Origin: Anniella stebbinsi
Lineage: Eukaryota; Chordata; Lepidosauria; Squamata; Anniellidae
DNA length: 64,000 nucleotides
Assembly (NCBI GenBank): GCA_029215795.1
Contig: JARDYH010000003.1
Coordinates: 95,574,609 to 95,638,608 of the forward strand
Reading direction: 5' to 3'
The stretch's first letter is position 1, and the number at the start of each line of letters is the position of its first letter. Positions 55,261-64,000 of the stretch are shown here, piece after piece. The position numbers and the translations under genes were made by a program. The notes beneath the pieces were generated by a model. That model did not search any database. It was not told the DNA's origin and saw nothing but the letters and a program-made list of their open reading frames with translations.

Positions 55261-57169
55261 ATACATTTGGGAAATACACACAAAAATAGGCATGATGTTT
55301 TGGTGGAACAATTAAAACCAAAGCTCGCAATCTGATATGGACATGAGTCAGAATGAAATGGAATTCAGGGAACCCCGATGAGCTCAAGCTTTGCTGATTC
55401 ACGCCTTTCCCGTTATGGGGAGGTGTATTGTATCTATTCCAATTATAGTCATCATTTCTCAATTTGCACCTAGGCATATCAATTAGCATATGAAAATTTC
55501 ATGCAAATCTGTGTAGCTTTTTTGTCCGCTGTTTTGATGAGTCATTTTCTCTTTTTTGGTAAAATGTAAGACTAGTTGGAGCTGTCATTTAGCGAGGGGG
55601 GAGGGCACTCAATCCCACCCACCTTTGTTTCAGGTCAACTGCAGTTATTTCTCTTTTTCAAGTGAACTCCTTGGTTATATATGCCAAAGCTATAATCCTG
55701 TGCACATTTCTGGGAGGAAGGCCAATTGAAAAATGGCACTTCTAAGTAAATATGCCTAGCATTGCACTCTTGAGTTACTATAGTTATAAAGAATTAAGGG
55801 CACAATTGTATGCATGTACTGTCTAAACATGCATAGGATTGTACCTTAAAAGGGTTAAACTCCTTTGCTTTTCTTTTTTTAAAAAAAGTGTTATTTTATG
55901 ACCCATATTGATAAAATTGCCCCAGTTGTTATATGGTACATATAGAAGAACCCACAGCACATATTGTTAAAATACAGGGTTTTATTTATTTATTTTGCAA
56001 TATCTGGGAGGAACATTGTCATCAATTTATCTAAAGGTGTGTCTTTTGACATTGCGGAGAATCATTCATCTGTACTGCAGTCTCTTTGCACGCTCCAAAA
56101 TGAAATTGGAATTAATGATACTGGATTTACCCTACACTTGACTGTATTAATAGGATAAGAGGCAAAAAAAATGTTTTAGGAAAGTATGAGTCAAAACATA
56201 CATGCTAAGAAAGTTAGAAGACCTTACCAATGGAACCCTGCTGCCTCAGCCCTGATGAATCATCTAGCAATATGAAGCATCTAGCAATAGTCCCAAGCCA
56301 AAAAATCTTGAGTTCATGCCAGCCTAGGAAACCACCCACTAATGCACTAGCAGCTACTAAAACATATAAGAGTTTGCAATATTTGTCAGCCAGGCCCTGG
56401 ATCAGCTGTTTGTCACACCCTAGCAATGCAGAGGACTGTGCATCTCTCATTTGGGCAGGAGCACTGCACACAGATGGCAGCACCGTAAATATTAACTTGG
56501 AAGGTTTTCATTTTGAAAATCATCTCAATACATCCAGTCTCATGAGATTTATTTAGAGTTTGGGGAATGCAATTGGTACAACACTCATCTATTGAGTCAC
56601 ATTTGTTTGCACTATTCTTTGCTGAACATATTGGCTTCGCTCTTTGGGTGCAGCCAATCTATTATAAACAATTTGCACACACACCGGGCAGAATTCAGAG
56701 TGAATTAAGGCTGATCAAAGCTGATGTGCAGCCCGAGTCTCCTAGCATTGTGGATAAAAGCACAAAAGGCTCAAGTCTGAGGATGCAGCATCATAGGAAT
56801 TCCACGTTTCCTGTCTTTGGCTTGTATTACAACATGTAATTTTCATTATAGCTTTTGATTTGTAAATGCCCTTCCTTTAGGGATTTACTTTAATGACAGC
56901 CTCCATGAAATACTTCCTGGAATGTTCTGAATGTATATTTAAGATCCGACTCCGTAAAATGTGCGTTTCATTTTTAGGTGTGCAATTCCACATGTCTCTA
57001 CTAATAATTCAAATTTGTATAATAATGCAACCCTCCCCATCGCTCCTAATTTGTATTAGATTATTGCCTAGAGCCCACTGTATAGGTAGGATTATTCCCA
57101 TTCTGCTTGGGCTTTTCTGAATGTCAAGGGGACAAGGGCACATCCACCCAAAATTGGCCAAACATCCAG
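55261..57169. other. No recognisable gene
   Basis: Unassigned AT-rich DNA; the small frames resemble nothing known. Confidence 0.4.
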
Positions 57170-57175
57170 TATGTG

Positions 57176-57335
57176 CATAAGAAGGGCATGGTTGGATCAA
57201 AACAAAAGGTCCATCTAGTCAACCATCCTCTTTTCAATGGTGGTCAAGCGGAAACTTTTGGGAATACCACAAGCACTCCCCCATGTTGTATGCACCACGC
57301 ACCTGATATTCAAAGTTACACTGCCCCTAAACATG
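57176..57335 (-). mobile_element. CR1 LINE 3' end, decayed
   Basis: The plus strand reads CATAAGAAGGGCATGGTTGG, AAAGGTCCATCTAGTCAACC and CACAAGCACTCCCCCATG, a diverged CR1 3' end. Confidence 0.72.
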
Positions 57336-57589
57336 AAGGATCTACTGAGCTGTCCTGGCTTAACAGCTATTGCTAGATGTGTCCTTCATAAATGATCAGT
57401 ACAATCAGTCACTGTTTTCTTGAAATGAGAATAACAGAGAGGTATGGGAGAGAGAAATATAAAAAATAAAGTTCCTTTCTCTGTATTGTACTGACAAGTA
57501 TTACTGAGACATAGTAATACACTTGCCACCTTTTAATGTGAAAATTATGGGCAATCCAGTCATTTAATACGTCAGTGGACCAAAGCAAG

Positions 57590-57690
57590 CAAGACTTCAA
57601 GGGGGTGTTTCTAGATTCATCTCTGTCACTGGAGACCCACTTGACCTCAGTGGCCCAGAGTGCCCTCTTTTGCCAGAGCTTTAGTTTCCC
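57590..57690 (+). mobile_element. Small L2-clade fragment
   Basis: GTTTCTAGATTCATCTCTGT, CACTGGAGACCCACTTGACC and TCAGTGGCCCAGAGTGCC align with 40858-40915 of the long L2 copy (LEVLLEPSLSLEAQVASVARS). Only about 100 bases remain. Confidence 0.6.
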
Positions 57691-57772
57691 CACCAGCACC
57701 ACACACACATAAATGCCAAAAATAGAATGGTCAAAATTTTTGGCACAGCAATAGTGTTTATGGCATCCCTTG

Positions 57773-57935
57773 AGTGGAGACTGGTGGCTCTGATGTCAGT
57801 GACGTGAGGAATCCACTCTGGGTTTCAGTCAGAACTCTAAAAGAGTGATCCAGTGTGTGAAGCTCCATTCGAGTTCTGACTGAAACTCGGAGTGGATTCA
57901 TCACCTCACTGACATCAGAGCCACCAGTCTCCACT
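57773..57935. mobile_element. Foldback element related to 4456-4872
   Basis: The arms at about 57773-57842 and 57872-57935 are inverted repeats (AGTGGAGACTGGTGGCTCTG on the left). They share GGTGGCTCTGATGTCAGTG and GAATCCACTCTGGGTTTCAG with the element at 4456-4872. No target duplication was found. Confidence 0.7.
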
Positions 57936-58283
57936 GTATCTCTCCTGGGGGTAAATAGGAGCTAAAGGAACTAGGATCTGGAAATGTGTCTATTCTGTGG
58001 TGAACAAGAGCTGGAGAAGGGTTTGTGAGTGACAGCATGGGGGACCCAATCAAGATCAGGAGATTAGCATTGGAATGGAGCCTTGCTGCTGCTTTTCCAT
58101 CGAGATAAAAGTAGCAGTAAAAGCACACTTTCAAAAAATAAAAAAGGATGGATCTCAAAGGAGAAACAAAATAACTAATAGTTTTGCCTCTTTAGCTCTA
58201 TTTTACACTGCTCCCAAATTGCCAGAATTATGAATTATTTTATTGGAAGTATGTTTCCTTGAAGTTAATGGAGCTTATGGCCA

Positions 58284-58299
58284 AATAATAATAATAATA

Positions 58300-58332
<33 letters not shown>

Positions 58333-59880
58333 TCTTACCCGCCTCTCCCTCTGGATCGAGGCAGGGAACAACATCAATACCAACAATAAAATACATAAAC
58401 TGATTAAAAGCATGTAAAATTAATACATTATTAAGTTCAACAAAGTCTTAAAATTCGACCGGGTAGGCCTGCCAGAAGAGATCAGTCTTTATAGCTCTCT
58501 TAAATTCTTGAAGACTGGTAAGTTGGCGGACCTCTCCTGGCACATCATTCCACAGTCTGGGAGCGGCAGAAGAGAAGGTCTCTGGGTAACAGTTGTCAGC
58601 CTAATCTTGGCCAACTGTAGTAAATTCTTCCCAGAGGACCTGTGCAGGGCGGATTGTATGGGAGAAGGCGATCCCGCAGGTAACCTAGACCCAAACCATG
58701 TTGGGCTTTAAAGGTAATAACCAACACTTTGTACTTTGCCCTGAAACTAATTGGCAGCCAGTGGAGTGATTTTAAGACTGGTGTAATGTGGTCACCCCTA
58801 GGTTTACCGGTGACCAACCTAGCCACCATATTTGGAACTAGTTGAAGTTTCCGGACTAGGCACAGAGGTAGCCCTATGTACTGCGCATTGCAGAAGTCAA
58901 GCCTCGAAGTTACCAGCACATGCACTACCGTTTTTAGGTCTTCCAACTCTAGGAAGGGGCGCAGCTGGCGTAACAGCCAAAATGGTAGTAGGCACCCCGG
59001 CCGTCACATCTATCTGAGCTGTCATTTGGAGCGATGGATCCAGGAGCACCCCCAAGCTGCGAACACAGCCTTTCAGGGGGAGTGTAACCCCATCCAGAAC
59101 TGTTTGACACACCTTCAACCCCACATTGGGGCCTTTGACGGTAAGCACCTCCGTCTTGTCTGGATTCAGCTTCAGTTTGTTTTTCCTCATCCATCCCATT
59201 ACCACCTCCAGGCATTCATTCAGAGGAGACACACTACCCTTAGCTGACACTGTTCTCAAAGGCATAGAGAAATATATTTGGGTGTCATCAGCATACTGAT
59301 AGCACCCCGTCCCATGCCTCTGGATGATCTCTCCCAGCGGTTTCATGTAGATGTTAAATAGCATTGGGGATAGGATGGTGCCTTGAGATATTCCACACAA
59401 CAGCTCCTTCTTTGAGGAGCAACTATCCCCAAGCATCACCATCTGGAACTTGCCCAAGAGGTAGGACTGGAACCACTGAAGTACAGTGCCCCCTAGTCCC
59501 AATCCCCTCAGGTGCTCCAGAAGGATACCATGGTCGATGGTATCCAAAGGCCGCTGAGAGGTCCAGAAGTACCAGCAGGGACACACTCCCCCTGCCAATA
59601 CTGAAGCATAGATAAACCACTAAAGTGACCATAGCAGTCTCAACTCCATATCCTGCCCTGAGGCCGGTTTGAAATGGGTCTAGAAAATCAGTCATCCAAA
59701 ACTGCTTGGAGTTGGAAGGCAACCGCCCTCTCAATCACCTTGCCCAGAAATGGAAGATTTGATACTGGTCTGTAGTTATTAAGATCCAGGGGGTCCAGGG
59801 AGGGCTTTTTTAGAAGCGGCTGAACCACTTTGTTTAGCACAGCAGGTATGAAAAAATAAGCAACATGTACAGTTTCAGGT
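58284..59880 (-). mobile_element. L2-clade LINE, 5'-truncated, reverse copy
   Basis: The 3' end (plus-strand left edge) is an AAT/ATT repeat (58284-58332), then the reverse-transcriptase protein runs in several frames. Visible pieces are VQPLLKKPSLDP and NLPFLGKVIERAVAFQLQ (59700-59870), DTIDHGILLEHLRGLGLGGT, GISQGTILSPMLFNIYMKPL and YADDTQIYFSM (58897-59598), and RLDFCNAQYIGLP (58596-58946). Catalytic YADD is present, but at least two frameshifts break the reading. The subfamily differs from the copy at 39580-41694 (different 3' region, GGGAGAGGCGGGTAAG). Confidence 0.9.
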
Positions 59881-60341
59881 CCACAATATCTAATATCTAT
59901 GTTTCGTACCATAAATGAATGGGGCTAACTTGGAAACTCTTAACACATCTTTAGAATTACTATGCAAATGGAAGATACTAAAGTGTGGAGGCATTCTCCA
60001 AGGTCTTTGGGCTTTTGTTCACATTGAGTGTAATCTATACAAGTGACAATAGCAATCTCTAACTAGGCACAGAATCAAAAGTTCCTCCAGTGAAAGTGCC
60101 AAGATCAAAGGACATATATAATAGCCTTAAAGGCATCTTTCCTTACACAGGGCACTCTTAGCCCTTCTGTTGGCCTTTGGGGTAAATTAAGCACCTTAGG
60201 ATAAACGTTGAATAAAACATGAAGCAACTGAGGGTTCAATTTCACAGAAGATGAATTAGTTGGATTACAGGCAGGGAGATAAGGAGCCTGGGAAAATACA
60301 GAGCATTTGCATTTCATTTTTTTTTAAAAAAATAAATAAAT

Positions 60342-60375
<34 letters not shown>

Positions 60376-60624
60376 GCAATTATCACATCTAGCTTTGAAA
60401 TGATGTGACCATTTTCTTACTCAACTCTACGACAATTATTTCAGATACTGGCTGTTGTGAAACTAGATTTTCCTGTTAAACCGTATTTAGAAATACAGTA
60501 TTTCTCATCCATTAAATAAATTGCAGTGGCTACCTCCTCCTCCTCCCCTTCCTGTTTTTAAGAAAAGGGCTTTTGAAAATGGAAGCGTGAAGTTTGGAAA
60601 TGGAAACGGTAGTACCACCTAGGA
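59881..60624. other. Unassigned; (GAAA)n at 60343-60375
   Basis: AT-rich DNA separating the two L2 halves. It contains about eight GAAA units after an A-rich run and no LINE similarity that I can see. Confidence 0.45.
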
Positions 60625-61330
60625 CCTGATAGCTGAAGGGTATGCTGACCTGGCCTGTGACACTGAAATGTGGTTGGATGAACAGGGAGGAGTTAAGCTC
60701 CCTGAATGTGTCCACCAGGGGTTTCTTGTGCAGCACCAACCTCACTGGAGGGGGAATAGCCTTGGTCTATAGGGATTTCATCTCCCGGGTTGGATACACA
60801 TCCAACTGTCAGCCATTTATGAGAGTTTGGACCAAGTGTTGGGCACCCAAGACAGTGGGATTCTACTGATGTACCTCCCACCCCACTACCTAACAGTGTC
60901 CCTGCCTAAGCTGACTGAGGTGGCCTCAAGTGTAGTATTGAGGACCCCAAGGCTTGTGGTCTGAAAGGGGGGCTTTAATATTCATGCCAAAGCTACTTTG
61001 TCAGGAGCAGCTCAGGATTTCATGGCTGCCATGTCAAGCAGCAGCCTGACTCAGAGAATATCTGGCCCAACACATGTAGCAGGGCACACCTTGGACCTGG
61101 TTTTCTGTGCTGGCTTATAAGAAAATGATCTGTGGATGGTGGAGCCAGTAGTGACTCCATTGGCATGTAATCAGTTTTGACGTTCAGGCTACCCGTAACT
61201 TCTGCAAGGTAGGGAACCAAGTTTGAAGTTCCAGCCCCAGAGTCTGATGAATCCAGATGGATGTTTGAGATCTCTTGGAGATTTTCCTGTAGGCATAACC
61301 AGTGGTCACTGCTTGGGATGAGAAACTTAA
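60625..61330 (+). pseudogene. L2-clade endonuclease fragment
   Basis: Translation in pieces gives the N-terminal half of L2/CR1-type ORF2: WLDEQGGVKLPE (60670-60705), GFLVQHQPHW, ILLMYLPPHYL (60864-60896), GFNIHAKATLSGAAQDFMAA (60971-61030, the GDFN motif with Asp replaced by Gly), SSSLTQRISGPTHVAGHTLD and LVFCAGL (61036-61119), then SLGDFPVGITSGHCLG (61273-61320). Several frameshifts and stops, so dead. It lies head to head with the reverse-transcriptase copy at 58284-59880. Confidence 0.78.
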
Positions 61331-61721
61331 TCTTTTGGCTGACATACGTAATTGAATATATGCATGGGTTTATTTGGAAAACAATATTATTTTATCAATT
61401 CTCTTGTGTTTGCCAGAAAAAAAGAAACCAAACTCCTTCATTAAAAAGATATAGGGGTAGAATAATGTGCAGGTTGCTTAGAACTTACTTAGGAAACTTG
61501 GCAGGCAATCATTGGCATATCTACATCTCTCCATAAATGCTTTTTTCAGCTTGAACAGATTTAACTGACTAGCAATTGGTCAAAAGATGCAGTGTTAACA
61601 TTCCACATGTATGTCGAAAGACAGCAACCCTGTAAGATAGGACAGTAATACCATTTCTGCCATACGAACAGCAAATATTGAAACTGTGAGTGAGAGACTT
61701 GCTTGCCTAAAGCTATACAAT

Positions 61722-61942
61722 GGCTCAATTCGGACAACACGATAGTCAATGGTGGGTTGACTAACCCTAACCCTAACCCTAGGGGGCACTCCCCACACAA
61801 CATGGTAATAAATAATCAACTGTGGTGTGGATGAGGATCAGCGCTGAGTTGACTATGGCAGCATTCGGATGACACAATAGCCAATACAACTGACGATTGT
61901 TTCCCCCACACCAGTTGTTTATTGTGTCGTCCAAATTGAGCC
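61722..61942 (+). mobile_element. Short DNA element, 3-bp duplication, copy C
   Basis: 221 bp with termini GGCTCAATTCGGACAACAC and, inverted, GGCTCAATTTGGACGACAC. Exact 3-bp duplication AAT (61719-61721, 61943-61945). It follows copy B closely except at 61756-61783, where the usual AATAATCAACTTTACAG segment is replaced by telomere-like CTAACC units. Confidence 0.87.
61760..61782. repeat. Telomere-like (CTAACC)n tract
   Basis: Three and a half CTAACC units (the vertebrate TTAGGG repeat read on the other strand) inside copy C. Copies A and B have no hexamers there. Confidence 0.85.
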
Positions 61943-62010
61943 AATGAATTAATGGAAGAATCAAGATTTGACCTGGGGATTTCTTGTCTCCTAACTAAAT
62001 CTTTTAGCTA

Positions 62011-62471
62011 CTATGTTGGCCCAAGATATTGGAGAACTGCTACAGTTATAATAGACTGATTCAGGCTAGTAGTCTCTCAGAAATATCTAGCAAACCCCTA
62101 TATCCTAACACTGTGGAATCTGGATATGGGGATTTTCACAACGGCAATTCCCTGATTTTCTAAGACCAATAGTATTGTGATTGATGCCTCCACACCTTTA
62201 CTGGTAATCTTAGTGACTTCCATCGAGGGCTGTGTGATGCTGGGAATTCCTTTATGTTTAAACATAATGATATTCTGCAGTGTTTCCATTCTGGTAAACG
62301 GTGGACTTTAGCAGATTTCTTTTCTGAGTCCAAGAATTCTTTTGTGCATTTCCTTTCTGGCTCCTGCCATTTGCGCAAATGGTGACCTGTGCAAATTGGA
62401 TTTGGGGGGAATCTTTAAATGTGCACAAATTGGGTTGTATTTTTTTTTAAATAATAAATCTTATTGGCAAT
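62011..62471. other. No recognisable gene
   Basis: Unassigned; words such as GTGCAAATTGG and TGTGCACAAATTGG recall the 63461-63809 family. Confidence 0.35.
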
Positions 62472-62832
62472 CTTGCACAAGTGTGCATGACCGCAGGTTC
62501 ATCTATCTGCTATGTGGCCCCACAGAGGCATATTCCCCTCTTGTAAATATCATTTTCAATTTCATCCTCTCCACATGCTACTTCCTTTAGCTCAGCAGAG
62601 CCATATTCTGTATTTGTCAAAGAACTTGTCATTATCACCACCACCACATTGCTGGGGAAGCACCAAAGTGGAGGATGAAATTGACAAGTACTTTGACAAG
62701 TAGGGAATATGCCTCTGCTGGGCTAAACATGTGGACAGGATAAAACTGACCAGGATATGCACAAGAGGGGAATATATTTCTGCCGTGTCACATAGCAGAA
62801 GTTGGACTTGCAGTCATGTGCACTTGCACAGG
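62472..62832. mobile_element. Foldback DNA element
   Basis: The left arm from 62473 (TTGCACAAGTGTGCATGACC) pairs with the right arm ending CATGTGCACTTGCACAGG at 62832. Further inside, GAGGCATATTCCCCTCTTG faces CAAGAGGGGAATATATTTC, and ACTTGTCA/TTTGACAAG words surround the centre. Arms are about 70-80% complementary by eye. No target duplication was found. Confidence 0.65.
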
Positions 62833-63429
62833 ATTTCCTATTAAAAATATTTTCAAAAATGAGGACCCAATTTATACAGATTTAAGCTCTCTTAAAATAT
62901 CAAATTTGTCACTATCTTTTTTTTAAAAAAAAATCTGCATATTTGTTCAACTTGCTATAGATCGCGTCAACGCCAGCAGAGGGAAATGGAATGAAATCTA
63001 CCAGGAATGAACTGGGAAAATCTGTTCTGTTTTCACCCACACACATACCTCAACAGAATTCTTCAACATCCCCACTTCCATCTGAATGATTAAGATTGGC
63101 TCATGAGGTTACATGCCAGCCATACTGGCAACATATGTCCCATTAGGGGTGCATTGCTAACATGGTACATACTCATGTAATCATGTTTCAGACATTGTGT
63201 GTGTTCCTGGGAATGGTGTGTAGAACCAACTATGGGATGGTGACAATCACACCACTTTGGGTGATATATGCGTAGACCCTTAAAAAGTATAGAGAATCAT
63301 GGTGTTTAAAGTATCATGTTCCAGGATCTGAAGAGCTAGGATATAAGAATCTGTTGCATAATGAGATAATCTCCCAGAGTCCCAGCCCTGTGTAGTGTGC
63401 TGTGATTGACAGCTGTTCTCCAGTGCCTC
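62833..63429. other. No recognisable gene
   Basis: Unassigned DNA. Confidence 0.4.
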
Positions 63430-64000
63430 AGGGTTGTGCTTAAGAGAGTGAGGCACAAACTAGGGATTGGCAAAAAAAAAAAAAAAAAACACCCTGATTT
63501 TCATGATTGCAAGATTCTCTGAACACCACCGTGAAACTCCGCTCACCTCTTTCCGTGTTCAGTTGCATGCTTTTTTTTCTTTTCGTTTGAAGTTGAAAAA
63601 TGTGCATTTCAAATGGGGAAAATGCACAATTTTAGCAAGCGCACCAAAAATGCAGACTTCCCCCCTCCCCATAAATGCACACCTTTGCAAAAACAAAACA
63701 AAACAAAAAACACCTTTTTTAAGGTAGACATTTTTTTTAAAAAAACCCTTTAATGAATTTGTGGGAAAATCCAGATTTGAATTCAAGATAAAATTCTTGT
63801 ACATCCCTAGCACAAACCTGGAAGTGTTGGATTCGAATCTCAAATTTTCCTTGAACTTACTAAGTGATCTTAGACAAGCCACTGTCTCTCAGCCTTGGGG
63901 GCACTTAACTATTTGCATTGTAGAGATAACATTACTAATCACTATCACAGAACTTCTATAAGGATTACTGATACAATTATGTGAAGCGCCGTGAACTTTC
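63430..64000 (+). mobile_element. SINE-like copy, split, runs to window edge
   Basis: GAGTGAGGCACAAAC (63446-63460) joins, across the inserted element, to CTGGAAGTGTTGGATTCGAA, a B-box-like GGATTCGAATC (63828-63838), then TTAGACAAGCCACTGTCTC and GTGAAGCGCCGTGAAC. The layout is that of a tRNA-derived squamate SINE. The 3' end lies beyond the window. Confidence 0.6.
63461..63809. mobile_element. hAT-like short element in a SINE
   Basis: 349 bp, beginning TAGGGATTGGCA and ending TTGTACATCCCTA. It is flanked by an exact 8-bp duplication GCACAAAC (63453-63460, 63810-63817). Interior: A18 run, AAATGTGCATTTCAAATGG, ATAAATGCACACC and AAACAAAACAAAAC. No transposase. Related texture is seen near 1040-1448, 50340-50595 and 62330-62440. 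Confidence 0.85.

Larger units (their letters stand above)
61615..62010 (-). mobile_element. MIR/SINE-like copy, split
   Basis: The plus strand has CTGTAAGATAGGACAG, GAGAGACTTGCTTGCCTAAA and, after the inserted element, AAGATTTGACCTGGGGATTT then TCTTGTCTCCTAACTAAATC. This is a MIR/CORE-type SINE in reverse (core CTTGCCTAAAGC, degraded promoter box). The element at 61722-61942 splits it at AAT. Confidence 0.55.

Noticed and set aside
54851..55489. 212-codon minus-strand frame
   Set aside because: It spans the AT-rich/GC-rich junctions of a probable insertion; residues match no family I recognise and the frame is not maintained by any recognisable domain.
1..64000. CRISPR array, prokaryotic operon or bacterial defence system
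   Set aside because: There are no regularly spaced identical repeats, no dense coding, and the repeat content is that of a vertebrate genome.

Overview
This window looks like repeat-rich intergenic or intronic DNA from a vertebrate, most likely a squamate reptile (a lizard, possibly a snake). The evidence is the mix of repeats: CR1 and L2-clade LINEs with reptile-type 3' ends, a low-copy L1, tRNA-derived SINEs of the squamate type, and many short palindromic DNA transposons (hAT-like and others). No host protein-coding exon, rRNA, functional tRNA or CRISPR array could be recognised. The only convincing protein-coding sequence belongs to retrotransposons.

Layout. 1-14 kb is mostly unassigned AT-rich DNA carrying a hAT-type palindromic element (2816-3447, 8-bp target duplication), a foldback element (4456-4872), two CR1 3' ends (6.7-7.1 and 9.3-9.7 kb) and a tRNA-Ala-like SINE (10.5 kb). 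14-23 kb holds two elements sharing a CTACAC-type terminus, L2 3' ends and SINE pieces. 23.6-28.5 kb is a minus-strand L1 with most of ORF1 and ORF2 and a 5' region; it has lost its 3' end. 29-38 kb carries a short element with 3-bp target duplications, decayed L2 pieces, and a GC-rich hAT-type element nested inside another one (34.85-35.78 kb). 38.8-41.7 kb is a GC-rich tandemly duplicated element followed directly by a plus-strand L2 copy with an uninterrupted reverse-transcriptase reading frame. 43-57 kb is a mosaic of CR1 pieces, palindromic elements, microsatellites and unassigned DNA. 58.3-61.3 kb has an L2 reverse-transcriptase half on the minus strand and an L2 endonuclease half on the plus strand, head to head. 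61.6-64 kb contains short DNA elements inserted into SINEs, with target duplications that are still readable.

How the parts relate. The window is a record of successive insertions. Non-autonomous DNA elements depend on transposases not encoded here. SINE and LINE fragments depend on LINE reverse transcriptases, of which only the L2 copy at 39.6-41.7 kb keeps a long open frame, and it lacks the endonuclease half. The most interesting signals are the families of palindromic elements with shared termini but different cores, the target duplications that date nested insertions, a telomere-like hexamer tract inside one short element, and ZNF143-like motifs in tandem. Classification of the short DNA elements rests on termini and duplications read by eye; no database search was possible.
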